Source of the DNA: Trogon surrucura
Taxonomy: Eukaryota > Chordata > Aves > Trogoniformes > Trogonidae
Direction: 5' to 3'
Assembly (NCBI GenBank): GCA_020746105.1
Contig: CM036617.1
Span: 36,361,898-36,425,897 of the forward strand
DNA length: 64,000 nucleotides
Shown piece after piece: positions 23,777-36,180 of this stretch. Numbering within the stretch: the first letter of the stretch is position 1; every line of letters starts with the position of its first letter. The notes beneath the pieces were generated by a model. It was not told the DNA's origin, made no database searches, and was given only the letters and a program-made list of their open reading frames with translations. The position numbers were made by a program, and so were the translations under genes.

Positions 23777-23790
23777 CCACTAGATGGCAC
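23777..23790 (+). promoter_or_regulatory. CTCF-type binding motif
   Basis: CCACTAGATGGCAC matches the CTCF core consensus CCASYAGRKGGCRS at every position. CTCF bound at such sites anchors chromatin loops. The call is from sequence only. Confidence 0.6.
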
Positions 23791-23870
23791 TGGTTTTGCA
23801 TAGCTAGAAAGTAAGCAAGATTTTTCAGAGGAAAATCGAAATGGCTAGTTCTAGTAAATACTACGTTTTA

Positions 23871-23884
23871 TCAGTAGGTGGCAG
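23871..23884 (+). promoter_or_regulatory. Second CTCF-type motif, same orientation
   Basis: TCAGTAGGTGGCAG matches CCASYAGRKGGCRS except at the first base. It lies 94 bp downstream of the first motif and points the same way. Confidence 0.5.
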
Positions 23885-26867
23885 ATTTGGGCTATTTATG
23901 GGAAAAACGCAAAGGTTTTTAATGTTCTGTGTTGCTTCTTCCAAAACTATTTTCATTTATTTTTTCTTAAGCCTTCTATATGTAAAATACGATACAAAAA
24001 TAAAAACTATTAGTTGAATGAAAAAGGACTTTTATTTAAAATCTTTGTTTCATCTTTTCAAATTACAAGATGAAATATACTAGAAAGGAGGAACCTATTA
24101 AAGCTATTAATAAAAAGGGAATAAAAAAAATAAATTAATAAGAATGCAGATCTACAAACAATTTCCTGTCAAAGTTTCAATGGCAATAAAAATATATTCT
24201 AACATATAAGAATACTTAAAAAGCAAAAATAGAGCAATGTCTCTTGATTTAAACAGGGATACCTTTCACTTCTGTCATGCTTTCAGCTTAAGATTGCAAA
24301 AACATCCATTTTTTGATCTCTGTGAGCCCTTTTAAATACATTTACAGAGTTGAGTGAAAGAGATGCGACGGAAATTATCAGCTTGCAACATTGATTTCAT
24401 TTTTGGATGCTTGTGCTCTCTCTTGTGCAAGAAATCAGGAAAGTAGGCTTGGCTTCCCTGAAATCAATGAAAACTGTTTTTCATGGAGCAATAGTTTTCA
24501 GCCTAGCTATCTTGAAGATCCTGACGATGAAACTCAAAACTTGTTTGCCAGGAAGGAATATGCCTACGTGCTTCAGGTGTAGTTCCAGCTAGAGAGACCT
24601 GGGCTAGCTCCAAAGAAACAGCAGAGTGGTCACAGCTCGTGTGATGCTTTGTCTGGGTAAATCAGCTTTCAAAGAGTTGGGTTGTGATGTTCCTCTCAGG
24701 ATCTGAGCTATCTCTGCAAGCAGTGCACTGTGAACCAGCCAGCGGAGACAATCTGAGGACAGGAATCAATATTTACCCCCACCCCCCCCCCACCCCCAAT
24801 ATGCTTCTATGTCATCGAGTGCCTCCATCCACTTGCAAAACAGAACATAATATTTTACTCTCTTCCAAAATGATATACAGGTCTCACTCTTTTTATTTTT
24901 ATTTTTTAATTTTTAAATTATTTTAAAAATTCAGATATACTGTGGAAAACGTATTACCCTCTTCTATAACAGACCAGTGCAGTCACCCAAGAAACAGCAG
25001 CTTATGCTCAGCTCCCACTTTTCCCTGGGGAAACTGTAATCCGCTTCTCATTACTCTTCAAAGATGCTGTAAACACCTGATCAAGGGGTGCTTGAGTGTG
25101 GGAGCTCTCTTTTCACTTGTTCTGCGGACTGTGCACAGAAAAAAATGTGACTAGGGTCAGAGAAGAAACATGAGTACATCCCCTGAGGGGTGTGGATTCT
25201 GGTGCTCTTCTAAGTGGGTGCATGCCAGACTGTTTCTTGGTCTCTCTTTAATGCTCCCACCATTACATTTAACTATTTCCTATGCAGTGACAAACTTTCA
25301 GTGAGAGGTTGAGGACTATGAGCAACCAACTGCCTATTTTTCAGGGCCTCCCAAAGGAGGTCTTGAATCCCTTCAGTCAGTGATGGGGGTTGAATGGATC
25401 TCCCCTCTGTGATCAGGTTCCTCCTGTGATTTAGGTCCATTGTAAGTACTGTGCAAATGTGGGGACAAAAACCTTCTCTTCTGGCTGCCTTTTCAAGGCA
25501 AGCTGTGAAAACTACGGTTTTTGATAAAGGCCCTGCTTGTGTAGGTGTGTTAGGTGAAAAACATGAAATTGAAAGGGAGTTAGAGTGGGTTTATGAATGC
25601 TAATTGGGCTTGGGCGTGAGATGGAGCTCATCGATGCTGTCAGAACTGAAGGCTTGCCTGTGTGCACCCAGAGGATCTTGAAGCACTGAGGGAGGTTTGA
25701 TGTGAAAAAGTATTGTGGGTACTTTTGGGATCGGGAGAATGTGAGCAAAGGTTTTGACTTTGCACCCTACAGCCCACATGCTGCTTCTCACAGACACACA
25801 GGTCCTTTCTTTTCTATCAGTCCTAAAAGGTCACCATAACAACTCAGAAGAAATCAGTTTATATGCTTAAACGGAACTGAGCAGGCATATTGCTTTCCCT
25901 CCTATACCTCTGGAAGCTCATGAAGCTACAGAACACTCCATCGGGGCCGGAGTTGCATGGTCTGGCAGAAGGGTAGCAGAGATTAGACCAGCGAATTACA
26001 CCTAGAACAGACAGATTCCCTACGGGATGTGTGTGTAGGATGGATTGGGGAAAACTGGATGAGAAATGTGCAGTGCACAATGACTCCAGGCACATTACTC
26101 TGATGCCTGCTGTTTGGGCAGGATAAACGCAATTAGTTATACCTGCTGTGTTAATCCGGCAAATCCCATCCCAGCCAATTCACTGAAATTGCATTCTCTA
26201 GCTCTCCCTTCACTTGTCACCGTGACTAGACATTCCCATGCCTAATTCTGGGAGCTTAACCAGGGCATTGCTCTGCACACAGTTGTTGGAGGGGATCATA
26301 GCAAGAGTCATGCCCTTACATGTTGTGCTTTTTAAACTTCTAGCAAATGCTGTCCCTGTCTCAGAGCGGCTCCGAGCTCCTGCGATTCCTCTCAAAGCCA
26401 GTTCAGTACTCTGACTAAATGCAACTATGAGATTAGCCAGCATCTCCCTCAGATTTAGGACAGGGCTCATTTCTTTCAGCTGTAGCTGTGTAAAAGATAC
26501 AAGCTCAAGCTATTCATCTGAACATCTCTCTCAACAAGAGACATTGTCACCTCCAAAGAGATGGTGCCTATCCATTCCCTCATTTCAGACCCTGTCTTCC
26601 AATAAGATTAATTTACAAATCTTGTTGACTGTGGAGGGAGGCTCACAAAGTCATCTGAGTCTGGAAGTCTAACTTTGAGGGACTCACTGCTAGTTGAAGT
26701 GAATCCCATGCTGCCTTTGTGAAGGAATCTGAAAAACAATAAATAATCTGCTATCTGACAGCTCTACTTCAGGACTATTAGCACTTCTGTGGTGCTGCCC
26801 TCTGCTTCCTAAATCATCTGGAAATGCAGTCTGCTTCTTAAGGCATCTGGAATTTCATGGCCTGGTT
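23885..26867. other. Noncoding stretch
   Basis: No gene was recognised. It includes a strongly AT-rich part (23940-24260), a C-rich tract at 24776-24797 and a possible but weak exon-like frame ending at a CAG|GTGTAG at about 24576. Confidence 0.45.
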
Positions 26868-27285
26868 ATAAAATCATTCAGTTTGGGATGGACCTCAGAA
26901 GGTCTCTAGCCCAACACACTGCTCAAAGCCAGCTGTGGCGTCAGACTAGGTTGTACAAGGCTTTGTCCAGCTAGGCCTTGAAAATCTTCAGTGGCAATCT
27001 ATTCCACTGCTTGATTTGCCTGAGAATGAAAAAATGCGTTCCTCACATCGCTCAGAAATTCTTGCTCTCCAGCCACGCACTGCTGCGAACAGTCAGTCTG
27101 CATCTTCTCAAAGATCTCCTCAAAGGTGCTGTGGTGTGCTGTAGGGTTCTCTGATGCTGTCTCTTTTTCACACTGAACAAGCCGTGCTTCCTTGGCCTCT
27201 CCTCACAGGGCAAGTGCTCCACCCCCAACCAAAGTGGAGGACTTTGCTGAACTTGCTGTACTTGAGCGAGACTCAGTTATTGGTT
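26868..27285 (-). repeat. Old, diverged CR1 copy
   Basis: 'aaatcattcagtttgggatg' with 'gacctcagaaggtctctagc' is a decayed CR1 3' UTR. 'ggcctctcctcacagggcaa' and 'tggaggactttgctgaactt' at 27198-27257 fit the ORF2 C-terminal region. The tail repeats have been lost. The far end is uncertain. Confidence 0.7.
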
Positions 27286-27686
27286 CCCATGCCCAGCCTG
27301 CATGATATCACTCACATACCCCAACAGGAGCTGCCTCAGGCCTGGACTCCCAGTGACCCCACACAGGCTGTTGTAAGGACCATAGATCTCCCCCTTGGTC
27401 TTGTGCAGGAGCCATGCAAGAACAGCAACTGACAGACTAATTATTCAAGGTAAGTGTCTTTGCTTCTGCAAGACTTCTGTTTTTCCTCCCCAAAATTTTC
27501 AGGCACAGAAAACAAGGCCAGGTCCTCTCCCTGTGCTGTGTACTCAAGTTGTGAGGAACCACCATTTTGGCCTTGAGTAAGACCAAGCTGTGGGAGTGTT
27601 CTAGTTTCAGGCCTCTTAAACAGTTAAGAAACTAAAAAAGAAAGTAAAAATGTACTCTGTGAGCTTTTCAGGCGATATCAATGCCT

Positions 27687-27870
27687 AACCAGGAACAGAT
27701 TGCCCTGAGAGGTGGTAGAAGCTCCACCCCTGGAGACATTCAAGGTCAGGTTGATGGGGCTCTGAGCAACTTGATATAGTGAAAGGTGTCCCTGCTCACT
27801 GCAGGGAAGGTTGGACTAGATGACTTTTAAAGTTCCCTTCCAACCCAAACCATTCTATGATTTTATGATT
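27687..27870 (+). repeat. CR1 3' end
   Basis: It begins 'ccaggaacagattgccctga', contains 'gtccctgctcactgcaggga' and 'ggttggactagatgactttt', and ends 'ccattctatgattttatgatt'. Confidence 0.9.
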
Positions 27871-30800
27871 CGGTTACTCCATGTCCACTGCAAGTCAGAT
27901 GATTCCTAAGCCTATTCTTCACCAAACTGTACACCCATATACAAGCCACCATCCATATTCTTTGGTTGTCTCTGGATGGCCTTGAGTACTCAGAAACTGT
28001 TACATCTAGCAGGGTTCAACATGCATGACATTTTTCCTGTATTGCAGCAAAGCTCATGTTTCTCCTGTTTCTCCCAGCAACTGGTCTCATTACAGTGAAC
28101 AGGAGTATTTTTTTCTCTCCTTTTGTATTCTCTACAAAGCAGTGTGGTTCTGACATGACTGTGTTTAAAATGAAGCAAGCTCCAGCATATGCATGAATGA
28201 AAGAAGCTGCAGTTTGTTCTTGCCACTAGATCCGTACACAGCCCAAAGAGCTGATTGTAGTCAGACTGCAAACGAGATGCCTGCATTAGTGTTGTTTCAC
28301 TTTGGAGGCCACCTTGATTTTTCTGTGGATGGTAAAGACAGCTCAAGTGCCACACCTGCATCTGAAGCCTCTCTGGACAGAGTCACAGGGAGAAGGTCAC
28401 AGTCACACTGTCCTCATTTCCGTTCTGCTCTAGATTGTCCTACCTCCACCTTTGGTAACAAATCTGCACAGTTGTTCTAAGCTATATGGGAGGTGTTTCT
28501 ATCTGCTGTGCACGTCTGTATATGTCCCATCCCAGACAGGGCAATGAGGCAACAAGGAATATAGCTCTCTTGCTTGTCTCCGCAACCCCCTTATCAGCAG
28601 AGGAAAAATTCTTCCCCTCCTCTCCATTTGCTGTTAAAGCAGTCCCAGCCGAGGATGTTAACAAGGACTGGCTTTCGTTTCAGTTTATTTCTTTGACAAA
28701 TGTGGGATTCCACTACTGCCTTGGCATTAAACACTTTTTAAAATGTAAATTTCTCAGCTGCAAGGAAGCACATTAAAAAAAATATTCAAAAAGCAACTGT
28801 CTAAATCAAAGACTAATTGGCTGCCAAATTATAGGTTTATGCAACTCCCTCGTCGCAGCTTGTTTTGCTTTTTTACCAGAGGTAAGTAAAAAAGCATCAT
28901 AAAACACACAAAAAATATTTTTGTTTTCCTTTCATAATAAAACATGTGATGTCAACTCATTTGCTTTGAAAACTCTTGCTGCCTGCAGTAAAAATCTTGT
29001 CCACCTGAGATTGCCTGTCCAGCCTAAGGTTCCTTCCACAGGGAAATGGAAAACACTCCTGTGACCAAATCCTGACTAAGGAGAAACTGAGGCAAGAAAC
29101 CTGACCACCAGCAAACTATTGGGTGACGGGGCAATGGCGGTCGATTCCTCAAAGATCTGTCCATTATGTGTTCCTGCAGAGGGTTCAGAGAAGAAGCACT
29201 GAGATCATCTTCTAACTGTGTGGCAAGGGGCATGAACATTCACAGTTTTCTTGTACCTGGGATTCTTTTGGTAAATGCCCTCTGGGAGTGGGGGCATCTG
29301 GGGACTGAATATGCAGTTGAAAAGTCTTGAAATCAAAGTGAAACACTTGGTTAACTTTATTGCCTAGGTATCCGTGGTGACCTCCATCTCACACCCAGGG
29401 AACTGAATGGGGGGAAGAAATTGCTTCCTTGACAGATGTTCACAATCACACGGGTGAAATGCTCTGAACTACGACCCATGAAACACTGGGGTTAATGTTA
29501 GACCTGAGGAACATCATTCTGGGTCACTGTCTTTATGGCTGACCCAGTGCCAGTGTGGAATTTGGAGACAACCTCCCCAGGATGTAACAGGAGTCAGATT
29601 GCATTTTTCCTTTCTTCTTTCTTTCATTCTTTCCTCCTCTCTGTGACAGTTCCTCATCCTGCCTCAAGCTCTGTTCTTGCCAGCCTCTCAAAAACATCAT
29701 ATGCAGCAGACTACCTGGATGCAGTGATCTTCTCTATATGACCTTGCAACAACGTCATACTTCCCCAACTCTGTGACTGGAGTTTTATCGCAATCCTTTG
29801 TTGCAATCTCAGTATGTGAATTCACACTTGAAATGAAGAACAAGCATTTCAGGTAAATTACAGTGTGAGTTTCTAGTAAAGCATTTGCCTTATTTCTTTA
29901 GCTTTAATACCTACCTTCTCTTCTAAGTTTTCCCAGTGATTGGTGTTTAACAGCGTAACAAATCCACGGCCACTGGGGAACCGTACACCTGACACTGTGC
30001 TGCAAAGCAATTATTCAGGAATTCCCATAAATAGTGGGATAAGACATCTGATTCTCTTGCTTCAGCTACACAATACCTTACTAGAGCGTTAGGGTGGTGG
30101 GGAGTAGAGTATCCCTATTTTAACAATATATTTCCTTTGTGAGGCAACAAGGATTTTATCTAAAAAAGGCTTGTGGTGTGTACGTAGCACTAACCAGGGT
30201 GGGAGCTTACCTTTACCTTTGAAATATGCTTTCTGGTAAGCAACACGCTAGAAGGGGTACAAATACTATTTCAAGAGCTTTTCCAACTGTACTGCATCTT
30301 TGCTATGTTGAAAATAAACTGCAAAATGAAAAGATGAAGAATGAGCCTACCATTTTGCGTCCTCACCTCTTAAAATAAAAGAGTAGTTTTAAAACGCATA
30401 AAAATGTTCTGCCATGATGAATTACACATTTATAACCCTATTTAGTGAAGTATTTTACCTATGTAATTTTAAAACTGTCATTTTGACAAAAAATATAGAT
30501 GAGCAAGTTGGCCTTTCACATTTAATGTTTTCGTTCTTATTTGCAATTCACCAGGTTCAGCTTTGATTAAAGAAGTGGTATAAATGGAATACATAATGGT
30601 CAGGACTTGAAGAACATATTACTCTGACACTGCAGAAAAAGACTTTTTTCTTTGTATAAGCAGATTTGGTTTCTTCACCTGAGAAACTTTTAGAGCCTGG
30701 GCCTGCTAGCTTTATTACATCTGAAATACATCTTGACTTTGACTCTAAATTTGCATAGAAAAAGATGCTTGATTTAAGAGGAAGAGACAAAAGTCAGTGG

Positions 30801-33100
30801 GCAGACATATTAATAAAACCACACTTTCTTTTTAAGAGACTTTCAGCAAATGAATCACCCTGTGCAATCTGACTTTAAGTCTGAGATGAGGTGTGGCTCC
30901 TGAAAAAGATCTTGGGGCCATGCTAACTGGTGATTAGAAAAGGTTCTGCTCTTGACACGGCACCTCCTATTAATAAGGGGTTTTCTCCATAGCAGCTGCT
31001 GTGGGTGTTCAGCATAATGTGACCCTGAATTAACTCAGAGGAAATATCTCCCTCTCTGCTACTTGTCAGAGAGACATTTTATGTCTTCAGCTGATTTTAT
31101 CTGTGAGCCTTGGTTCTTCCAGGTTAAGTTAAAATTCGTGACAAAAACCAACCTCCAAAACAATCCACCAGAAAGGCTTTCTTTTAAAATAGTTACTCGA
31201 ACACACTAATATCTGCTGTTTTGGTAGCCATGTTGCATACGAATTCTCTTTGTTACTTGCTGTAACTATTACACATTGCATTCTGAATCCACATTCAAAA
31301 TATTTTGTTGCTTTCCTAATGGGATCACTCTGTATCAGTTAACAATCAAGGACATTAAACCCAGATGATCCTTCTGGAAAGACTTTAGATGTATAAATGA
31401 ATTAAAGACCATTAAGGCAGGTACCTCAGGACTGAAGCCGGCAGCCATTTAATGGCTAATAACAACGGCACACATCTATGGGTCTGTTGCTGCCTTGGCA
31501 AACTACCGATACTGCTCCAGATTTGTATTTTTTGTTTAGTTCTGTTTAAATGGATGCCCTCAAGGGTCAGTGACAGCAGAGTTTGCTTTAGGATTCAAGC
31601 TTACCAAGCTCTGGATAAAAAGAATATAAATAAACAGCTAAAGAAGAAGACAGATGTGAGAAACAAAGGAGATAACAGAATTCAATTACGCTATTTGGAG
31701 ATGGTCCTGACAGAAGGCATGAAACATCTACATATCTAGGAAGGCCAATTTTAGGAATGAGGGTAGTGGTACACTGAAGCATTCATTCTTCTTTTTTAAT
31801 TTCCTTCTTTGGATGTTGGTTTGCAGCAGGCCACTCAGCAGCATCTTTGAGCCAGCAAAAGATCTGACACCTGGCTTTGAGCCCCTGTTCTAGGGAATTT
31901 CATATGCAGTTTATGCAAAGCTGAACAGTATCAAGAAGAGATATTGAGTCCACAATTTTAGATAATTTACCCTGTACTGTTTAGGAACCTTTGAGGTAGA
32001 AACTGGGGGTTTGACCCAACTCCACATTTTCTCTACTTGGGTTGGTGACAACTGGAGGAAAGAAGTAACTTTTTCAGGTATTTTTTTTTGTGCCAGTCTA
32101 ATTTTGAGACAGCCTTCCCAGCTGAAACTATTTGTCAAATTAATGTTGAATTCATAAATTGTTTTGGAATGGATGAAATTGCTTTTTGGGGATATGAATA
32201 GTTCATTCTCAGGAAGAAAAATATGCCCAGCTCTAGTGGATTATATTGGCAGAGATGCACCCAAATCTTGCTAGAAATGACTTCCAGGCTGAGGAAGGGT
32301 GACGAATCCCACAATTAACCTTAAACATGCACTTAAAAGCTTTCCTGAATGCAAAGTGTACTCTCGTTATTGGAAGTGCTGGGCTGAATTCCGCACTGCT
32401 TTGTGTGCTCATGTGTGTCTGGGCAGAGCAAGTGCCAAAAAAATGCAATATGCAACGTTTGCAGAAGTGCTTGCCACATCCGCACCTTTTTCCAGAAGTG
32501 TTTATGCTTATGGAGGTTTCTCTGACAGCAGAGAAGCTGGTCCGGCTTTCTAAAACACCACGTATTTTATATCACTCCTGTCTCACATGGTTTACCTGAA
32601 GAGATTGTTAAACAGAAAGTCTCCAGTGAGGTAAATGAAATCTTTTGCTAACTGTCCCTTTTCACATCAGGGCAGTGAAAGTATTTAAGTCAAATATGAC
32701 TCTCCCTGGCTGTGTGACACATCTGCTGTACCTTTTCTTCTTCATTGCCACTTATCCCACTTAATGGCGGCTTGATTATCTGGCTAAGTGGAAATGCTGA
32801 ACTGTAGCTGAAATTCTCTCCTTCCCTATCAGTCCTTGAAAGGCCAAAATGATAAATGGGGCTCAGATCTCAGAGTCTCACTTGCATCACAAAATGTCAA
32901 ACCAACCACCTTGTCTGGGTTCAGCGTTTCTTAAAAACTGCTCCCTGCCTCTGTGTCTGTCTTCCTATTCATTTGCATACATGCATGTGACAGCACATAT
33001 GTCTGGATTTAAGAGGCAGCCTTTGGTTGTCTTGAGTTGTAGGCACAGGTATTGCGTCAGATATTAATGTACATCTTCAGCCTCTTCTGCTTCTCAATAT
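27871..33100. other. Long noncoding stretch, first part
   Basis: No gene, RNA or mobile element was recognised. The open frames seen (for example 27990-28361 minus and 31452-31739 plus) have no recognisable product and lack supporting context. Confidence 0.45.
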
Positions 33101-36100
33101 GCAGCATTACAAAGATCTGCTGTATGAAGGTAAGAAAATGAAAGGCAGGAAAAGGAAAGGAAAATATTTTGAAATTCTGGAAATAACTGTACAAGAGATG
33201 TGCAGAAGCGTCTACAGGACATCAAGTCTGCTCGAACCTCCTGTTGACTGTAGCAAAATCCCTGTTTTCATAACAAAAAAACCACACTGCACCCATATCT
33301 GTAGCAAATTGTTAAGCTATGATAAAAGATAAAAAGATTGTAAATGCTATAATACGTATTTGGAGAAACCCAAGGTCCTTTCTTTTTGATCCTAGAAAGC
33401 AAATCATTTATAACCATAATGAGAAAGACAAGGAGTCTTACACGTCTCCCATCTATCAGATTTGGATGGAAGTACCTGCCCCTGAATCTGTGATTCTTCT
33501 CAGGCTGAATATGCGAGCAAGATGCTGTTGCACGGCACCTAAGAGAAATTAGTACTACAAGGAGCACTGGTGTGTCCTGCCCTCTGTCTGTAGCTGCAAA
33601 ATCTACTGTCTTGGATGTTACAGTGCCATTGTGTCTTACAATTACCATTTTATCACCTTGTGTGTTGTGCACCTGTGGCTTTTTCAGGCTTCTAATTGTA
33701 CAAAGCTCATTCTGGTGAAAGAATCATGAGCATTTTCAAGCAGTTTATAATGAGGATGTCATTGCTTTTCATAGTGTTAACAAGATTACCATCATGTGTT
33801 CATGAATACTTAAGCACATTCAATAAAAAGGATGGGATGTGAAGAGGATGAGCTATTGCAGCTCTGAGATTTTTAATCAAGGTTGTAAATTATCCATATC
33901 CTTTAAATTCATGATGGGACAGCAACAGTAAAGTACTGTTTCTCCAACTGACTGCAGTCAGAAAACAAACTTTTCTTTTTTTTTTTTTAGGGGTGACACA
34001 CATGTAACATCACCATATTCTACAAGCTTTCAGGGTAGAAAATTAGCTCAGAGTCCCAAAGTACACGTGGTCATGAGCTATTTCTGCATTTGCTTCTTTC
34101 TGTCAGATGATTACTCAGAGTTATAAGGGACACCTTTGTCAGTGTATTGGGCAGGGTGTGATACAGTGTAGGCTATCAAATGTACATCTTTATTTCCAAG
34201 GAGCTTCATTTATTTGCTTGCTAATTTTTATATTTAACCTCCTTCTGCCACCTAATTAATTCTTGTTAGTTTTCTGCAGTCTGCTCATTCATGCTCCCTT
34301 CCTCACCTGGAAAGTCTCCACTGCTGCACTACTGTGAAGGGACACAAGACCCTAATGTCACAACCACTGACGGGTACTTCTTGGGTACATCGACGGGCAC
34401 AAAATAGGGTCAGGGACTGACTTCTGACCCAGAAGTCAAATGTCTTTGACCAAATCCTGTCAACACTAATTAGGACTAATCGTCTTTGCAGAAAATTCCT
34501 CCAGTTGTTGTGGTGCAGTGCCAAGGAGTGACTAACAGGTAAATAGTGCGGACGATCAGGTGGACACTCAGTTCTTTTTCTCAGCAGAGTGGACAAAGCT
34601 TCTAAGAATGACATTTCTGCCTGCCTGCTTGGGTGTCTACTGTGGAAGCACATTACCTATGAAAGTCTTTTTAGGACTGCAATGTCTCTATTCAACTTTA
34701 GGGACTACTAAATTAACAAAATCCTCACATGTCCCTTACCTTTTCTCTCCATAAAAATCACTTCAAAATATCTTCTGTCACCCTTAAAACTAACACACAT
34801 TGCTGTGTAATGAATTGTTATTGCTCTGGTATTATGATAATTCCCAGAGGCCCAGTTATTAACTGATGTGCTGGGATCTTACTAGCACTCAAATGCCTAC
34901 TTAAGAGTGTTGAATACAGAAGGGGAGCCCTGAGTTCTGGGCTCTGCTGAAAAGTCCAACATTTTATTTCGTATGGCATATTAGAAGAAGTGGACACAAG
35001 GAGTTCTCGTCTGTGGCAGGTCTCTAGCTGCTATACTAGTGCTTCACTCTCCTTCTATGTTTTACTTCATTTAGATGTCAGCAGTCCTCAGCTGCATGGT
35101 GGGTTGTTGCACACAAGGGGAAAGGCAAGTATTCCCAGCCCTTCTCAGCCTCCTGTGTCACTTGGTGATTAGGACACTCCTCTTGTAGAAGGAAGAGGTG
35201 ATCCAGAATTTCCTCTGGCAGAGCAGAGGATTAAAACTAAGATCCTGTGTGGTTGCTAAAATGACCAGATTATTGGATAAAAGGTTGCCACAGACTGATG
35301 ATTGTTCAGTCCTGGCAGAGAACGTTAGGCATGTTCTCTCTAAATATGCTTAATTTGCTGTTGAGCAGGATATTGGAAGCTACATTGACCTTGTTGTGCC
35401 CTGATGTACTATGTTGAATTTAAACCTATCCAAGACTCAATTAATATAAGCTTATTTGTAACCATCTGAGACATGAGTCTTTTATATGACACTCTACTTG
35501 ATGCGAGCGAATATCATCTCTAAACCACTTACCTGCTCTCTCAGTCAGGTTGGTGTCAATGTCAAGTGGCCACATGAGGAAGACAGGTCTCCTGAGCTGA
35601 ATTTTTTCCCTAAACTGGTGCCTCCAGTGTTTCAACTGACACCAACAATAATAGAATAATTAGACTATAGTGAGTTCACATTTAGAGTGGTTACCACCAA
35701 GTTGTGATGGCCAGGAGTTGGCCCAAGGAAAACATGGTACTACATGGTACTACAGGAGCTGGATTCTTCTTGTTTGCCTTTCAAGAGTAAACAATAGAGG
35801 AGGTAATTGCAATTAACGTGATCGAGTTATGCAGTGTAAACCTTTGACAAATTAAAACAGGTTCTATTACAAACAGGCTTTGTACATAATTTCTCATAAA
35901 GTTGACATGAAAATACATTTTTAATCAGAAAGCTAGAGAACAAAATTCTTTCATGTTATTATTGCACTCTCTTTTTATCTTTTTTTTTATGCTCCTTTTT
36001 TTTTTTTTTTTTTTTTTTCACTGTGCTGAGTCTCTAGTATCATAATTGAAGAGGTATTTTTCATTAAGCACCATGCACCTTTTCTGTGTCCCTCCTCAGG

Positions 36101-36180
36101 TCCTTTTGAAATTCACAGAAGTAGCAATCTGATTTACTTCATATTCAAGGCTTCCTTCCTGAGAGGACAGTGAAAATATG
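33101..36180. other. Long noncoding stretch, middle part
   Basis: No gene or mobile element was recognised. The 134-codon minus open frame at 33268-33672 and the 116-codon one at 34303-34653 match no family I know. A 10-bp unit ATGGTACTAC is repeated at about 35734-35753, and a 23-base poly(T) lies at 35996-36018. Confidence 0.45.

Noticed and set aside
27990..28361. 123-codon minus open frame
   Set aside because: Cysteine- and histidine-rich by eye but without a regular zinc-finger spacing; treated as chance.
33268..33672. 134-codon minus open frame
   Set aside because: No recognisable domain, no supporting splice or promoter context, and such lengths occur by chance in 64 kb.
34246..34259. 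CTCF-like motif on the minus strand (CTGCCACCTAATTA)
   Set aside because: Only the 3' half of the consensus matches; three 5' positions fail.
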